Shown in pieces: positions 18,225-27,536 of a DNA stretch of 64,000 nucleotides. This stretch comes from Gallintestinimicrobium propionicum (GTDB lineage Bacteria; Bacillota; Clostridia; Lachnospirales; Lachnospiraceae): positions 1-64,000 of the forward strand of contig NZ_JAOQJY010000019.1 of assembly GCF_025567525.1 (NCBI RefSeq), given 5' to 3'. The notes beneath the pieces were generated by a model. The model saw nothing but the letters and a program-made list of their open reading frames with translations, ran no database searches and was not told where the DNA came from. A program made the position numbers and the translations under genes. Position 1 is the first letter of the stretch. Each line of letters begins with the position of its first letter.

Positions 18225-18758
18225 TTATGTGGGTGGAACAAAAAGTATGTTCCTGGTGGTTTTAATCTGCATGAACTGCCTGGAAAAGTGTGAGAAACAT
18301 CCGGAAACCAGCCTGGACAAATCTGTCAAACAGAGGGATACCGCCCGTAACCGTTCGCACCAGTGGAGACGGTAGTTCCTGAGAATGGATTTCAGGTTGT
18401 TTTCATCAACGCAGACCCGTCCGTCCAATAGAGAGGCAAAGCCAGTCTGATGCTCAGCGGCAATAATCGTGTTGACGTATAGCTGGAGAGGAATCTGGAA
18501 ATAGGGAACCATGGAGGAAAGAAGGAGAGCATGTGTATGACCACACTCTTTACAGTATATCCGGATCACAGAGAGCGTAATTAGCGTATCAGCGAGCTGG
18601 ATGCTGCGTTTGTAAACGCCATGATGGATCAGGCACCCTGAATGTCCGCAAGTGCATGGAATAAGTGCCAGATCAAGAGAATTTATCGTATTATTATAAA
18701 AATCCTGAGAAATATGGTTGTAGTTTTCTGTTTCAACTGTTATCATAATCGTGTGCAT
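18225..18758 (-). CDS. DUF6431-like zinc-binding protein of the transposon
   Basis: 177 aa, first gene of the transposon operon. Contains cysteine pairs typical of two small zinc sites: PCTCGHSGC and IYCKECGHTHALL, followed by a helical region with ENNLKSILRNYRLHW. This agrees with the DUF6431 family that accompanies such transposases. Likely DNA or target recognition, but its role is not established. The start is uncertain: the ribosome site is weak and an internal ATG lies four codons in. Confidence 0.6.
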   Translation of the reverse strand: MHTIMITVETENYNHISQDFYNNTINSLDLALIPCTCGHSGCLIHHGVYKRSIQLADTLITLSVIRIYCKECGHTHALLLSSMVPYFQIPLQLYVNTIIAAEHQTGFASLLDGRVCVDENNLKSILRNYRLHWCERLRAVSLCLTDLSRLVSGCFSHFSRQFMQIKTTRNILFVPPT

Positions 18759-18864
18759 AGTGAGGCGTAGCCAGTACTATGTGTTGGTTGAAAGCAGAAG
18801 TCAAACTTTGGTCGGGGAGATTTCTGCTTTTTTATTTTCGAGCTACAAGGAAATATGATAACAC

Positions 18865-18929
18865 AAGAAGTCTCAGGATAAAACAATCTGATGGAAAATA
18901 CGTCAGATTTGGTTATGCTGAGACTTCTT
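18865..18929. repeat. Nested inverted repeat near transposon right end
   Basis: AAGAAGTCTCAG (18865-18876) is perfectly complementary to 18918-18929, and inside it AATCTGA (18885-18891) pairs with TCAGATT (18903-18909). It lies between the transposon operon and the truncated recombinase and may be part of a mobile-element end or a terminator lacking a T run. Confidence 0.5.
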
Positions 18930-18975
18930 TCAATTTGCTTGAAAAACAGAGAATGAGTTTGCTAGAGAGTGCTTG

Positions 18976-19437
18976 ATAATAATATTGGAACCGCTGCTGA
19001 GAGAACTGTGTGAGATGGTGGAAGGCCAGCAGGAGTCTGAAGCGGTAGAAGAACTGAATAAAGAGATAAACGATTTGAACGAGCAGAGGCTGATCCTGAG
19101 TCAGGTAATGAGGAAAGGATATATGGACTCTGCTCTTTTTTACGAAAAAAACAATGATATTGGTCTCAGGCTGCTGGACTGTAAACGAAGAAAGGCATTA
19201 CTTCACAGCAAACGGCCGGGGATAAAAGAGATTGCAAGCACAGAACGGCTTATCCGGCTGCTTCAGGACGAAGGGGGGCTGCTGGAAGAGTTCCGGGATG
19301 ATTTGTTCAATCTGATGGTAAAGGAAATCCATATCACAAAGGAGCGAGAGATTGTTTTTTACATACAGAATGGACTGACCTTTATAGAAAAGGAAGGAGG
19401 AAAAGCGGATGCAGTGGCATACTCCAATCGGATATGA
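18976..19437 (+). pseudogene. 3' remnant of a serine recombinase 1 homologue
   Basis: About 153 codons remain, matching the zinc-ribbon-distal and coiled-coil part of the recombinase at 7037 (LEPLLRELCEMVEG, ELNKEINDLNEQRLILSQVM, IQNGLTF). About 380 N-terminal residues, including the catalytic domain, are missing; the transposon lies where they should be. Its end overlaps the next frame by 29 bases, the same order as in the intact trio. Confidence 0.8.
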
Positions 19438-20327
19438 GATTTCAGACGGGAAGATCGTGATAAACGAAGAACACAGCAAAACAGTGAAATGGATTTTTCA
19501 GGAATATGACAGCGGGATATCTACCGGCAGGATTGCGCAGGTGTTGATTGACAGAAAGATACCGAATTCCCATGACAGGGTAGCCTGGACCCATGTGGCA
19601 GTTGGAAAAATCCTGGAAAATCATAATTACCTGGGGACAAAGTATTATCCGCAGATCATTGAACAGGATTTGTTTGAACGGATCCAGAAACGGAGAGCGC
19701 ATAGGAAGGTGCAGTATGGTCATGGCAAATATAGAAAACTGCAGCCGGAAAAGCTGCTTTTCAGTGGAGTGCTGGTGTGCGGCACATGCGGTGCGGACTA
19801 TCATCATTACATGCCGCCGAAAGAGAAGAAGGTGGAACCTAAGTGGAAATGCAAAAATTATATCCAACAAAACCGGCTGTTCTGCGCCGGAGGATTCATC
19901 ACAGACGAGCAGGTAAAACAGGTATGTGTGGATGCAATCAATCAGATTATGAAAAAGCCCAAGCTGATCAAAGTAGCTCCGAAAGAAAAGAAGGTGAGTG
20001 CCGATTATCGGAGACTGGAGCGTCAGGTGAAGCAGGTAAAAGCGGAGGGCGCGGATAACTTGATGGAGCTTCTGCTTGAAAGAGCAGCAGAGCGTTACCA
20101 GACGCTGGAAATTCAGGATGAGGAGCTGCAGACGGAAAAGATGAAAGAGGCACTGAAGGGCATATCTGAAAGAATTCGATGAGGAACTGTACCGGGAACT
20201 GATTCAGCAGATTGTGGTATATAAAGATAATTCAACAAAAGTGTTTTTCTCCAATGGAAGCAGTGTTACAGTTTATTATGGTCCCACAGCGGATCGGAAA
20301 GGAGAGAAAAATGGCGATGACAGCTAA
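19409..20327 (+). pseudogene. Catalytic-domain-less recombinase homologue, frameshifted
   Basis: Starts MQWHTPIGYEISDGK and, like the protein at 8646, lacks the resolvase domain; it has the recombinase domain (KILENHNYLGTKYY) and zinc ribbon (VCGTCGADYHHY, LFCAGG). The open frame stops at 20182, but the expected tail continues in another frame (EFDEELYRELIQQIVVYKD) to a TAA at 20325-20327 that overlaps the next start at 20311. A one-base frame change between about 20155 and 20172 explains this. Confidence 0.75.
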
Positions 20328-21938
20328 GAAAATAGCCATTATACCGGCGAAGCAGGATATGACCGTGCAACTCCGTTGGTGGAAAAGCGCCTGCGTATCG
20401 CGGCATACTGCAGGGTCAGTACAGACCTTGATGAACAGGATGGCAGCTATGAAGCACAGGTAGAGCATTATTCGGAAAAGATCAAACGGACGGACAGCTG
20501 GACTCTGGCAGGTATTTATGCCGATGACGGGAAAAGCGGCACGAATACGAAGAAACGGTCGGATTTCAATGCGATGATAAAGGATGCGCTGGATGGAAAA
20601 ATCGACATCATCATCACAAAGTCAGTCAGCCGGTTTGCAAGAAACACCGTAGACTCCCTGATGACGATCCGGAAGCTGAAAGAGAAAAATATCGCGGTAA
20701 TCTTTGAAAAAGAAAATATCAATACGCTGGACGGCACCGGAGAAATCCTGATTACAATCCTGAGCAGTCTGGCCCAGGAAGAGAGCCGTAACATCAGTGA
20801 GAACGTAAAATGGGGGATTGTACGGCGCTTTGAAAAGGGCAAGGTCATGGTCAACCATAATAAATTTATGGGCTACACAAAGAACTCGGAAGGCGAGCTG
20901 GTCATTGTCCCGGAAGAAGTGGAAGTAGTAAAACTGGTATTCCGGCTTTACCTTGAGGGCTTATCTGCTGAGAAGATTGCAAGATATCTGGGAGCACAGG
21001 GAATCAAAACAGCAACAGGACTGGATAAATGGGAAGAAACGGTGGTCCGCCGGATGCTGTCCAATGAAAAGTATATGGGAGATGCCCTGCTGCAGAAAAC
21101 ATATACAGTAGACTTCCTGACAAAACGGAAGGTGATGAATAATGGAATTGTCCCTCAGTATTATGTCGAGGATGACCATGAAGCGATTATCTCCAAGGAG
21201 CTTTTTTATCAGGTGCAGGAAGAAATAGCACGCCGTGCATCTATGTGGAAGCCCGCAGTATCCAGAAAGAAAAACCAGCAAAGCAAATATTCATCCATGT
21301 ATGCACTAACGGGAATTGTCATCTGTGGGGAATGCGACCGGGATTACCGTCGTGTCACCTGGTCGAGAAATGAGAAGAAGAAAATCGTCTGGCGCTGCAC
21401 CAACCGATTGGAGAATGGCACGAAAAAATGCAAGGATTTCCCCACACTGGAAGAGGAGGCATTACATAATGCCATCATGGAGGCCATGCAGAAAATTACA
21501 GGCGATAATGGAGATTTTGTAGATGCTTTCCGGCAGAATGTCATCCGGGTAATCGGCAGCTATAAAAAAGGACCGGACGAGTATGATGAGAAAATCAAAA
21601 AGAAACAGGATGAAATGGTTGCCCTTGTTATGGAAAATGCCAAACAGGGGGCATACACAGATGAATTCGATGAACGGTATCGAAAGATTTCAGATGAAAT
21701 CAATGAGCTGAAGGAAGCACAGAAAAAGGAGAACGTGTCGCGACGGCTTGCGGAAAATTATGAACAGCGGGTCAATGAGATGGACCGGTTCCTGAACCAT
21801 ACCTCCTGCCAGCTTGTGGAATATGACGATGGTCTTGTACGGATGCTGATCAGCCAAATAAAGGTGATTTCAAAGGAGCGGCTGATGATACAGTTTAAAT
21901 CGGGTATCGTGATGGAGCAGGAAATCAGAGAAATGTAA
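20311..21938 (+). pseudogene. Large serine recombinase 3 homologue, frameshifted near the start
   Basis: The natural start is ATG 20311 (MAMTAKKIAIIPAKQ, with GGAGAG upstream). The reading frame then needs a one-base change near 20352-20358 to continue as GYDRATPLVEKRLRIAAYCRVS; the pattern fits loss of one G. Downstream the frame is open for 520 codons from about 20376, with Ser in AAYCRVS, the recombinase domain, zinc ribbon (CGECDRDYRR) and coiled coil. Without the proper start there is no good ribosome site, so it is probably inactive, unless GTG 20376 is used or the shift is a sequencing error. Confidence 0.7.
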
Positions 21939-22004
21939 GAGGGGACGGAGATGACAACTGAATAAAGATAAGTTAATAAGTTATTCCTGCCGACTTGTGA
22001 CAAG

Positions 22005-22044
22005 AATAAAGTGCCTGGAGTGGCTGCCGGGCATTTTATTGTTG
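22005..22044 (+). terminator. Terminator after the second recombinase cluster
   Basis: AATAAAGTGCC (22005-22015) pairs with GGCATTTTATT (22030-22040). The rest of the 330-base gap to the Detocs operon is AT-rich; a small hairpin (CATCT...AGATG) lies about 20 bases before dtcA. Nothing else is recognised. Confidence 0.65.
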
Positions 22045-22268
22045 GCGTAAGCGAATAAAGAAAATAGATTACAGTTTTAGGATTTAATAGAATTAAAATT
22101 AAACATATCGAAAAAACGTGCAAAATCGAGGCTTTATGGATAGAAAAGTGAGCTGAAATATGGTAGAATATCACAATAGTTGTTGATTGTAATATTTTTC
22201 TGTAGGGGAAAATAATGGTATTGATACACGAAACGATAGCATCTTACATGAGATGTTTTACGGTGTAG

Positions 22269-25200
22269 ATGGGGAATGCGCAGATGAACAGAGAATATAG
22301 AAGAAAATATTTATTTGATTTTGCCAAAGAGAAAATAACTTATAAAAATAAGTTTTATAAAATAGTCTTCTTCTCAGAGGAAGACGATATATCAAGAATT
22401 TTGCGAACGGTTGATAACAACATATCTATGAAGAAACGTATGGATAAGATATTATTTCCGCAGAGCATTCAAGATATGTGTAGTAAAAAATTAGTATTAA
22501 ATTCTGATATTCAAATTGACTTTTTAAGAAAGTATTATATGTCAATTTTTAATAAATATATTTATAAAATCGAAAAATATGTGGAGTTAAAGACTGAATT
22601 TGAAAAGCACCTTTTTTTGCAGGAATATGAGTTGGCATTAAATGTTTTAACAGAAATAGAAGCAGAAGTAGGACTGTCGGTATGGAGTATATCAAAAAAG
22701 ATGCTTCTGTACGAAAAAATCTATGGATTAGAGAAAAATAAAAAGTACTTGGATGAAATTCAAACTCAGGCTAGTGATAATATTATGTTAAATACATTGT
22801 TTGAACTAGAAAGTTATTTCGCAGAAGAAAACACCAGCTATACATCCTTTAAGAAAAAAATAGATAGTTATAACGAAGACCTTCAGGATAATGAGATTAT
22901 TCGAAAATATATTAACTTTAAATTCAATGTGGAAAGGGAATTTGATATTGAAGAAATTGAAATTGCCCTTATGTTTGATTCGCAATTTTCCATCATAGAT
23001 ATGTATGAATCATTTGTCATATCGGATCAGATGAGATTTGTAGAAGGTGAAGTAGATAATTATGAATTGAAGTTAGATGATTTTAGATTGGCGAATCTTT
23101 CTTTGATAACAAAGCCTAAACCAATTACGGGAGAACAACTGGAATATTATTCTTTGTTAGAGACATATACTAGTGGCAATTATAAAAATTATATAGAAGA
23201 GTGTAATAAATATCTGGAAAGAAGACCGCAGGATTTTCAGTGTATAATTTTATTGGTAAAATCATATATTTTCCTTAATGAAGAACCACATTTTGATGAT
23301 GGGGTGTATCGCTGGTTGTATAATGCATATATGGTTAATGAATATGAAGCAGATGCAATACAAAAATTGTTTTCATATATAAAAGTTGTTAGAGGGACAA
23401 GCTGGGAATATAAAGTAATTGGGTTTATAGCAAGAAAAACATCTATGCAAAGTAGAAAAAGATTGAGTTTTATGTCGGCAATTAATGATATGTGTATTTC
23501 TCCTAATTTGATGAGTTTTAATTGTATATCAAATAGGGAAGCATTTTTGGAAATTTTTAAAAATGTGTGTCCGATAACCTATCAACTGTTTTTGTTTAAA
23601 TATGGAATGGGAGAACTTTCAGATCAATTATCAGATAAGAATAGAAAATTACTTTTTGAAACGGATAGATATATACAGCAGGGGGATAATGTAAATGCGA
23701 TAAAAACTCTTGATAAAATCAACAAGGATAATAATTACTTTTTAGAAAGAATCTTACGTCGACAAATAACTATTTTTGAAAATAGTGAAGATTATTTATC
23801 AGAGGTAAGATGTATTACAAATGCGATATTAAAAAATCATAATCTACAAAGAAGAATCGACATTCAAAGATCAAGTGATAATATTAGGCATCATTTAACT
23901 AAGGAAATTAAGAAAAATCTTAATTATGTGGTGTTTGTTTATTTAAGTATGCCTAGTGATTATAAGAAGCAAAGAATAGCGTATTCAAATTATATGGATT
24001 ATAATAATTTTAAATCTATAAAAGATGTAATTGAACGAGAAGAAAAAGGGCCTGCGTTGGTTACATTTTTAGATAGGGTATGTATACAGCATCTTATAAA
24101 AAGAGATATTATTTTGAATCCGGAAGGAAACAGAGTAGAGGAAATCAGAATAGAAATACTTCAAAATTTAATTGTGTTAGACTCAGAGAATAAGAAGAAA
24201 TATTATGCTGAGATTACTGCAATTACTAAGCAACGTAGTATTAAAGATCGAATTAAGCAGATTAATCAAAGTAGAGTTTTTGTAGATACGGAAAACATTA
24301 AAAAGGAGAATGAATTAGCATTAAGAGAAGATTTCAATAGATATTTATCTGTCAAGAACTTGGATGAAGAGTTAATGACATATGATATATATAGCACTGA
24401 ATACATAAGCGATTTGAAAAAAATTGTCGATGATATTAATGATAAAATACGAAATAATGCTACATATTCTCAGAAAATGGTAATACTAAAAGGGATAATT
24501 ACAACAATAACAGAAGAATTTTTATTTAATGAAAAATATGGATTAAATACCTTTCTGAGTTCTAGAATAAGGCATGGTTATTGTAAAAACCAATTAACGA
24601 CAATTTTTCAAGAGTATAATTTGCTTTCCAAAAAAGAAAAAAATGATAGTAGTGAATATCTAATAAATGAATATTGGGATCATATTTTACCGGAAAATTC
24701 AAAGGGAAGCCGAAAAGTTAAAAAATGTTTGTCATTATTTACGGCCGATATTGAGAAAAAGGTAGATGAAATAAAAAAAGAATGGTTGAGTATAAGATAT
24801 AAAGAAGAAAACAATGCCTTATTGGATTTTACTATGTGTGTCAATCAACTTCTTCTAATTGATATGGATAACATAATTGATTTTAATACTTTTTACGATC
24901 AGGTTATTGATCTTTTATGGCAGTATACGCTTAACTATTTTGTTGTTTTGAAAAAGAAAATACAGGAAGATCTTTTGAACTATTTCCAAGCAGAGTTAAA
25001 TGCATTAGCATGCAGTGTTGGAAACATAAAGAATGAGGATGTAAGGGATGCTGTAAAATCGATTTCGAGTAGCATAAATTTATGCAAATCTCAAATTGGT
25101 GGAAAGACAATAGAGTTCGCAAATGTATTTGAAAAAAAAGATGTAACTTATTTGGATTTCACGATGGACGATTTAGTAGATACTTGTTTGGAAATTATTT

Positions 25201-25721
25201 CTCAGCTTAATGGTGGTATGGCAGAAATAAATTTGAAGAAAAATATTAGTGATACTAATCTATACAAAGGTGAAAATTTCCCTTATTTCGTAGATGCTGT
25301 GAATATTATGATAAACAATGCATTAGAGCATTCGGGAATATCAGATTATTCGAAGTTAGAAATTGATATTGATGTAAATAAAGTGTGTGATGAAGCTGTA
25401 TTAGAGGAATTAAAAGATGAATTCGAAAAAAAGAGAATTAAAGTAGATGATCTCGGATTCTTAGAATTATCTATTTCCAATACACTTAGCGAGGATATAG
25501 ATATAAATGTATTAAGGGATAAGGTAGGGGTGATTTTTGCAAATACAAAAAATACAGAAACTGTAAAAAAATATTCACAGAGTGAGGGCGGAACCGGACT
25601 TTATAAGTTGTATAAAACGTTTCAGTATAATATTGATGCTGCATACGCAATATGGTACCAAATTGAAGAAAATTTATTTGGCATTTCTGTCTTCATTGGA
25701 ATTACCAATATCATGGCATAG
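22269..25721 (+). CDS. dtcA: Detocs sensor kinase DtcA
   Basis: 1150 aa from ATG 22269; ATG 22284 has a better GGGGA site and would give 1145 aa. The first about 650 residues are helical and repeat-like (TPR-type), with no membrane segment or signal peptide, so the sensor is cytosolic. A conserved-looking SSRIRHGYCKNQL with His769 is a candidate phospho-acceptor. Residues about 1000-1150 form a GHKL kinase ATPase: N-box IMINNALEHSG near 1016 and G-box SEGGTGLYKLYK near 1105. In Detocs the kinase senses phage infection and passes phosphate to DtcC or DtcB. Assignment rests on architecture and the two receiver genes that follow. Confidence 0.8.
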   Translation: MGNAQMNREYRRKYLFDFAKEKITYKNKFYKIVFFSEEDDISRILRTVDNNISMKKRMDKILFPQSIQDMCSKKLVLNSDIQIDFLRKYYMSIFNKYIYKIEKYVELKTEFEKHLFLQEYELALNVLTEIEAEVGLSVWSISKKMLLYEKIYGLEKNKKYLDEIQTQASDNIMLNTLFELESYFAEENTSYTSFKKKIDSYNEDLQDNEIIRKYINFKFNVEREFDIEEIEIALMFDSQFSIIDMYESFVISDQMRFVEGEVDNYELKLDDFRLANLSLITKPKPITGEQLEYYSLLETYTSGNYKNYIEECNKYLERRPQDFQCIILLVKSYIFLNEEPHFDDGVYRWLYNAYMVNEYEADAIQKLFSYIKVVRGTSWEYKVIGFIARKTSMQSRKRLSFMSAINDMCISPNLMSFNCISNREAFLEIFKNVCPITYQLFLFKYGMGELSDQLSDKNRKLLFETDRYIQQGDNVNAIKTLDKINKDNNYFLERILRRQITIFENSEDYLSEVRCITNAILKNHNLQRRIDIQRSSDNIRHHLTKEIKKNLNYVVFVYLSMPSDYKKQRIAYSNYMDYNNFKSIKDVIEREEKGPALVTFLDRVCIQHLIKRDIILNPEGNRVEEIRIEILQNLIVLDSENKKKYYAEITAITKQRSIKDRIKQINQSRVFVDTENIKKENELALREDFNRYLSVKNLDEELMTYDIYSTEYISDLKKIVDDINDKIRNNATYSQKMVILKGIITTITEEFLFNEKYGLNTFLSSRIRHGYCKNQLTTIFQEYNLLSKKEKNDSSEYLINEYWDHILPENSKGSRKVKKCLSLFTADIEKKVDEIKKEWLSIRYKEENNALLDFTMCVNQLLLIDMDNIIDFNTFYDQVIDLLWQYTLNYFVVLKKKIQEDLLNYFQAELNALACSVGNIKNEDVRDAVKSISSSINLCKSQIGGKTIEFANVFEKKDVTYLDFTMDDLVDTCLEIISQLNGGMAEINLKKNISDTNLYKGENFPYFVDAVNIMINNALEHSGISDYSKLEIDIDVNKVCDEAVLEELKDEFEKKRIKVDDLGFLELSISNTLSEDIDINVLRDKVGVIFANTKNTETVKKYSQSEGGTGLYKLYKTFQYNIDAAYAIWYQIEENLFGISVFIGITNIMA

Positions 25722-25732
25722 AAAGGAGAGAG

Positions 25733-26182
25733 ATGAAAGTTTTATTTGTTGAAGATGAAAATGTTAAGCAAAGCAATATAGTAACTTATTTAAAAGATGA
25801 GTTAGGTGTTGAAAATATTAGTGTTGTAAATTCTTTGATGGGAGGTATGCTAGCATTAAGAAATGGCAAGTTTGATATAGTTTTATTAGATATGAGTTTG
25901 CCACTTTATGATATAAATGGGGAAGATGAAGAACTAAATGAGTTTGAGGCATTTGGCGGTATTGAAATTTTAGATGAAATAGATAGGAAAGAACTGTCTG
26001 TAAAAGTATTGGTTATCACAGCTTTTGATGTGATTGAGGATGACACAAAAAAAATAAATCTTGAGCAACTTGATGACCAAATGAAAGAGAATTATTCAAA
26101 TTATTATCTGGGCTGTATTCATTATGATGAATCATCATTAGAGTGGAAAACAGAACTGGAAAATTATTTGAAGAATATTTGA
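25733..26182 (+). CDS. dtcB: Detocs stand-alone receiver DtcB
   Basis: 149 aa, 11 bases after dtcA with AAAGGAGAGA before the ATG. A single receiver domain: acidic pair Glu7-Asp8, phospho-acceptor Asp53 in IVLLDMSLP and Thr in VLVITAFD. Compared with the receiver of DtcC, the conserved Lys after strand 5 (LKYDEQS) is His here (IHYDESS). No output domain. In the described Detocs, DtcB acts as a phosphate sink that prevents accidental triggering of the effector; the Lys change fits a receiver with altered signalling. Confidence 0.8.
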   Translation: MKVLFVEDENVKQSNIVTYLKDELGVENISVVNSLMGGMLALRNGKFDIVLLDMSLPLYDINGEDEELNEFEAFGGIEILDEIDRKELSVKVLVITAFDVIEDDTKKINLEQLDDQMKENYSNYYLGCIHYDESSLEWKTELENYLKNI

Positions 26183-26193
26183 GGTACGATGAA

Positions 26194-27426
26194 ATGAAGA
26201 TACTATTAGTAGATGATGAAAGTAAGAAGTTGAAAAGACTACATTCAGTTATCAATACAATTGACGAGTTGGTTTCAGATTCAATAGAACATGTATTGGA
26301 TTTGAAGTCAGCTAAAGATCAAATGAAAAGTATAAGATATGATTTGGTTGTGTTGGATTTGAAAATAGCTGAATGCATAGGGGAGGAAGATGACTCGGAA
26401 ATCGCTGGGTTGGAATTTATTGATGAAATCTTAGAGACAGATTCGATATTGATACCTAAGGAAATAATTATTTTGACAGAGCATGATGCATTACAAGAAA
26501 AATGTAAGGAATTAGGAAAGAATCTAGAATTTCTGGTACTAAAATATGATGAACAGTCTGTAGAATGGGAAAATGTAATAAAAAATAAAATTCGATATGC
26601 TCTTAAATATGAGAAATCAATTGAGCGTTTTTCAGATGTTAAAAAAAGTGATGTTGCAATTATATGTGCGGTCAATAACGAAATGGAAGCTTTAAAATAT
26701 GCATTCAAAGAGCATGATTTCCAACGAGTAAATTTTGATAGCGATACAACAGATTATTATCTTGCAAATATAGTGGCAAATGGTAAAAATATAAAAGTGG
26801 TATATGCACAACAAAGAGAAATGGGAATGGCTGCAGCTTCAACATTATCACTAAATATAATACATCATTTTCATCCAAAGTATTTAATTATGGTTGGAAT
26901 TGCGGCTGGTATAGGCTCAGGGAAAAATCTGGGGGATATAATAGTAGCTACTGAAGTTTGGAATTATTCAAATGGTAAATACATAACAGGGGAGAATGGG
27001 GAAGCTATTTTCTCACCAGATCCTAAGCATATTTTACTGGATTCAGGAATGGAGAGTATTTTAAGAAGAGATTACGCACAACAATTGTTTGGAATAAAGA
27101 GGGAGTTTAAAGGCCAAACAATTAGTCATGATTTGAATTTGGTGTTAGGGCCGTTAGCTTGTGGTGCGGCGGTGGTTGGTAATTCAAAAATTGTAGATGA
27201 TATGATAATGCAGCATTCAAGAAAAACAGTGGGCTTAGATATGGAATCATATGGTGTATTTTATGCTGCAAATTATGGTATTGATAATAGCGTAATACCT
27301 ATTTGCCTGAAATCAATAAGTGATTTTGCGGATGAAAAAAAAGGTGATGATTTTCAGAAATATGCTTCTTATACAAGTTGTGAGTTTGCAAAATATCTTG
27401 TTTTAAATATTTTGGAGTATGATTGA
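26194..27426 (+). CDS. dtcC: Detocs effector DtcC: receiver fused to ATP nucleosidase (PNP fold)
   Basis: 410 aa from ATG 26194 (GAGGT eight bases upstream), 11 bases after dtcB. Residues 1-140: receiver with Asp7-Asp8, phospho-acceptor Asp55 (VVLDL), Thr95 and Lys117. Residues about 152-410: nucleoside-phosphorylase/nucleosidase fold (PNP_UDP) beginning VAIICAVNNEMEA, with MVGIAAGIGSG, GLDMESYGVFYAA and the catalytic-type Asp in ISDFAD. In Detocs the phosphorylated effector splits ATP into adenine and ribose-5'-triphosphate, emptying the cell of ATP and aborting phage growth. The fusion of these two domains behind DtcA and DtcB is the diagnostic feature. Confidence 0.85.
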   Translation: MKILLVDDESKKLKRLHSVINTIDELVSDSIEHVLDLKSAKDQMKSIRYDLVVLDLKIAECIGEEDDSEIAGLEFIDEILETDSILIPKEIIILTEHDALQEKCKELGKNLEFLVLKYDEQSVEWENVIKNKIRYALKYEKSIERFSDVKKSDVAIICAVNNEMEALKYAFKEHDFQRVNFDSDTTDYYLANIVANGKNIKVVYAQQREMGMAAASTLSLNIIHHFHPKYLIMVGIAAGIGSGKNLGDIIVATEVWNYSNGKYITGENGEAIFSPDPKHILLDSGMESILRRDYAQQLFGIKREFKGQTISHDLNLVLGPLACGAAVVGNSKIVDDMIMQHSRKTVGLDMESYGVFYAANYGIDNSVIPICLKSISDFADEKKGDDFQKYASYTSCEFAKYLVLNILEYD

Positions 27427-27536
27427 GAAGTAAAGATATCGAGAACATATATTTTCGAAAATTCGTGAGTTTATATTGTTATATTGACAGAAGACGTATG
27501 TGCTGTAATTATATTGATTCAAGCGTGGAGGAAAGC

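Larger units (their letters stand above)
16027..18975 (-). mobile_element. Three-gene DDE transposon (transposase, AAA ATPase, DUF6431-like)
   Basis: Three minus-strand genes in one operon: zinc-binding DUF6431-like protein, rve-type DDE transposase and AAA ATPase, the last closed by a hairpin at 16082-16110. Transposase plus ATPase is the TniA/TniB, TnsB/TnsC or Mu A/B logic. The GC content is higher than in both flanks. I could not find convincing terminal inverted repeats; the limits are set by the truncated gene on the left and the start of recombinase homology on the right, about 18976. Confidence 0.7.

Noticed and set aside
18779..18976. 65-codon frame right of the transposon
   Set aside because: It runs through the nested inverted repeat and a terminator-like stem, so it is unlikely to be coding.
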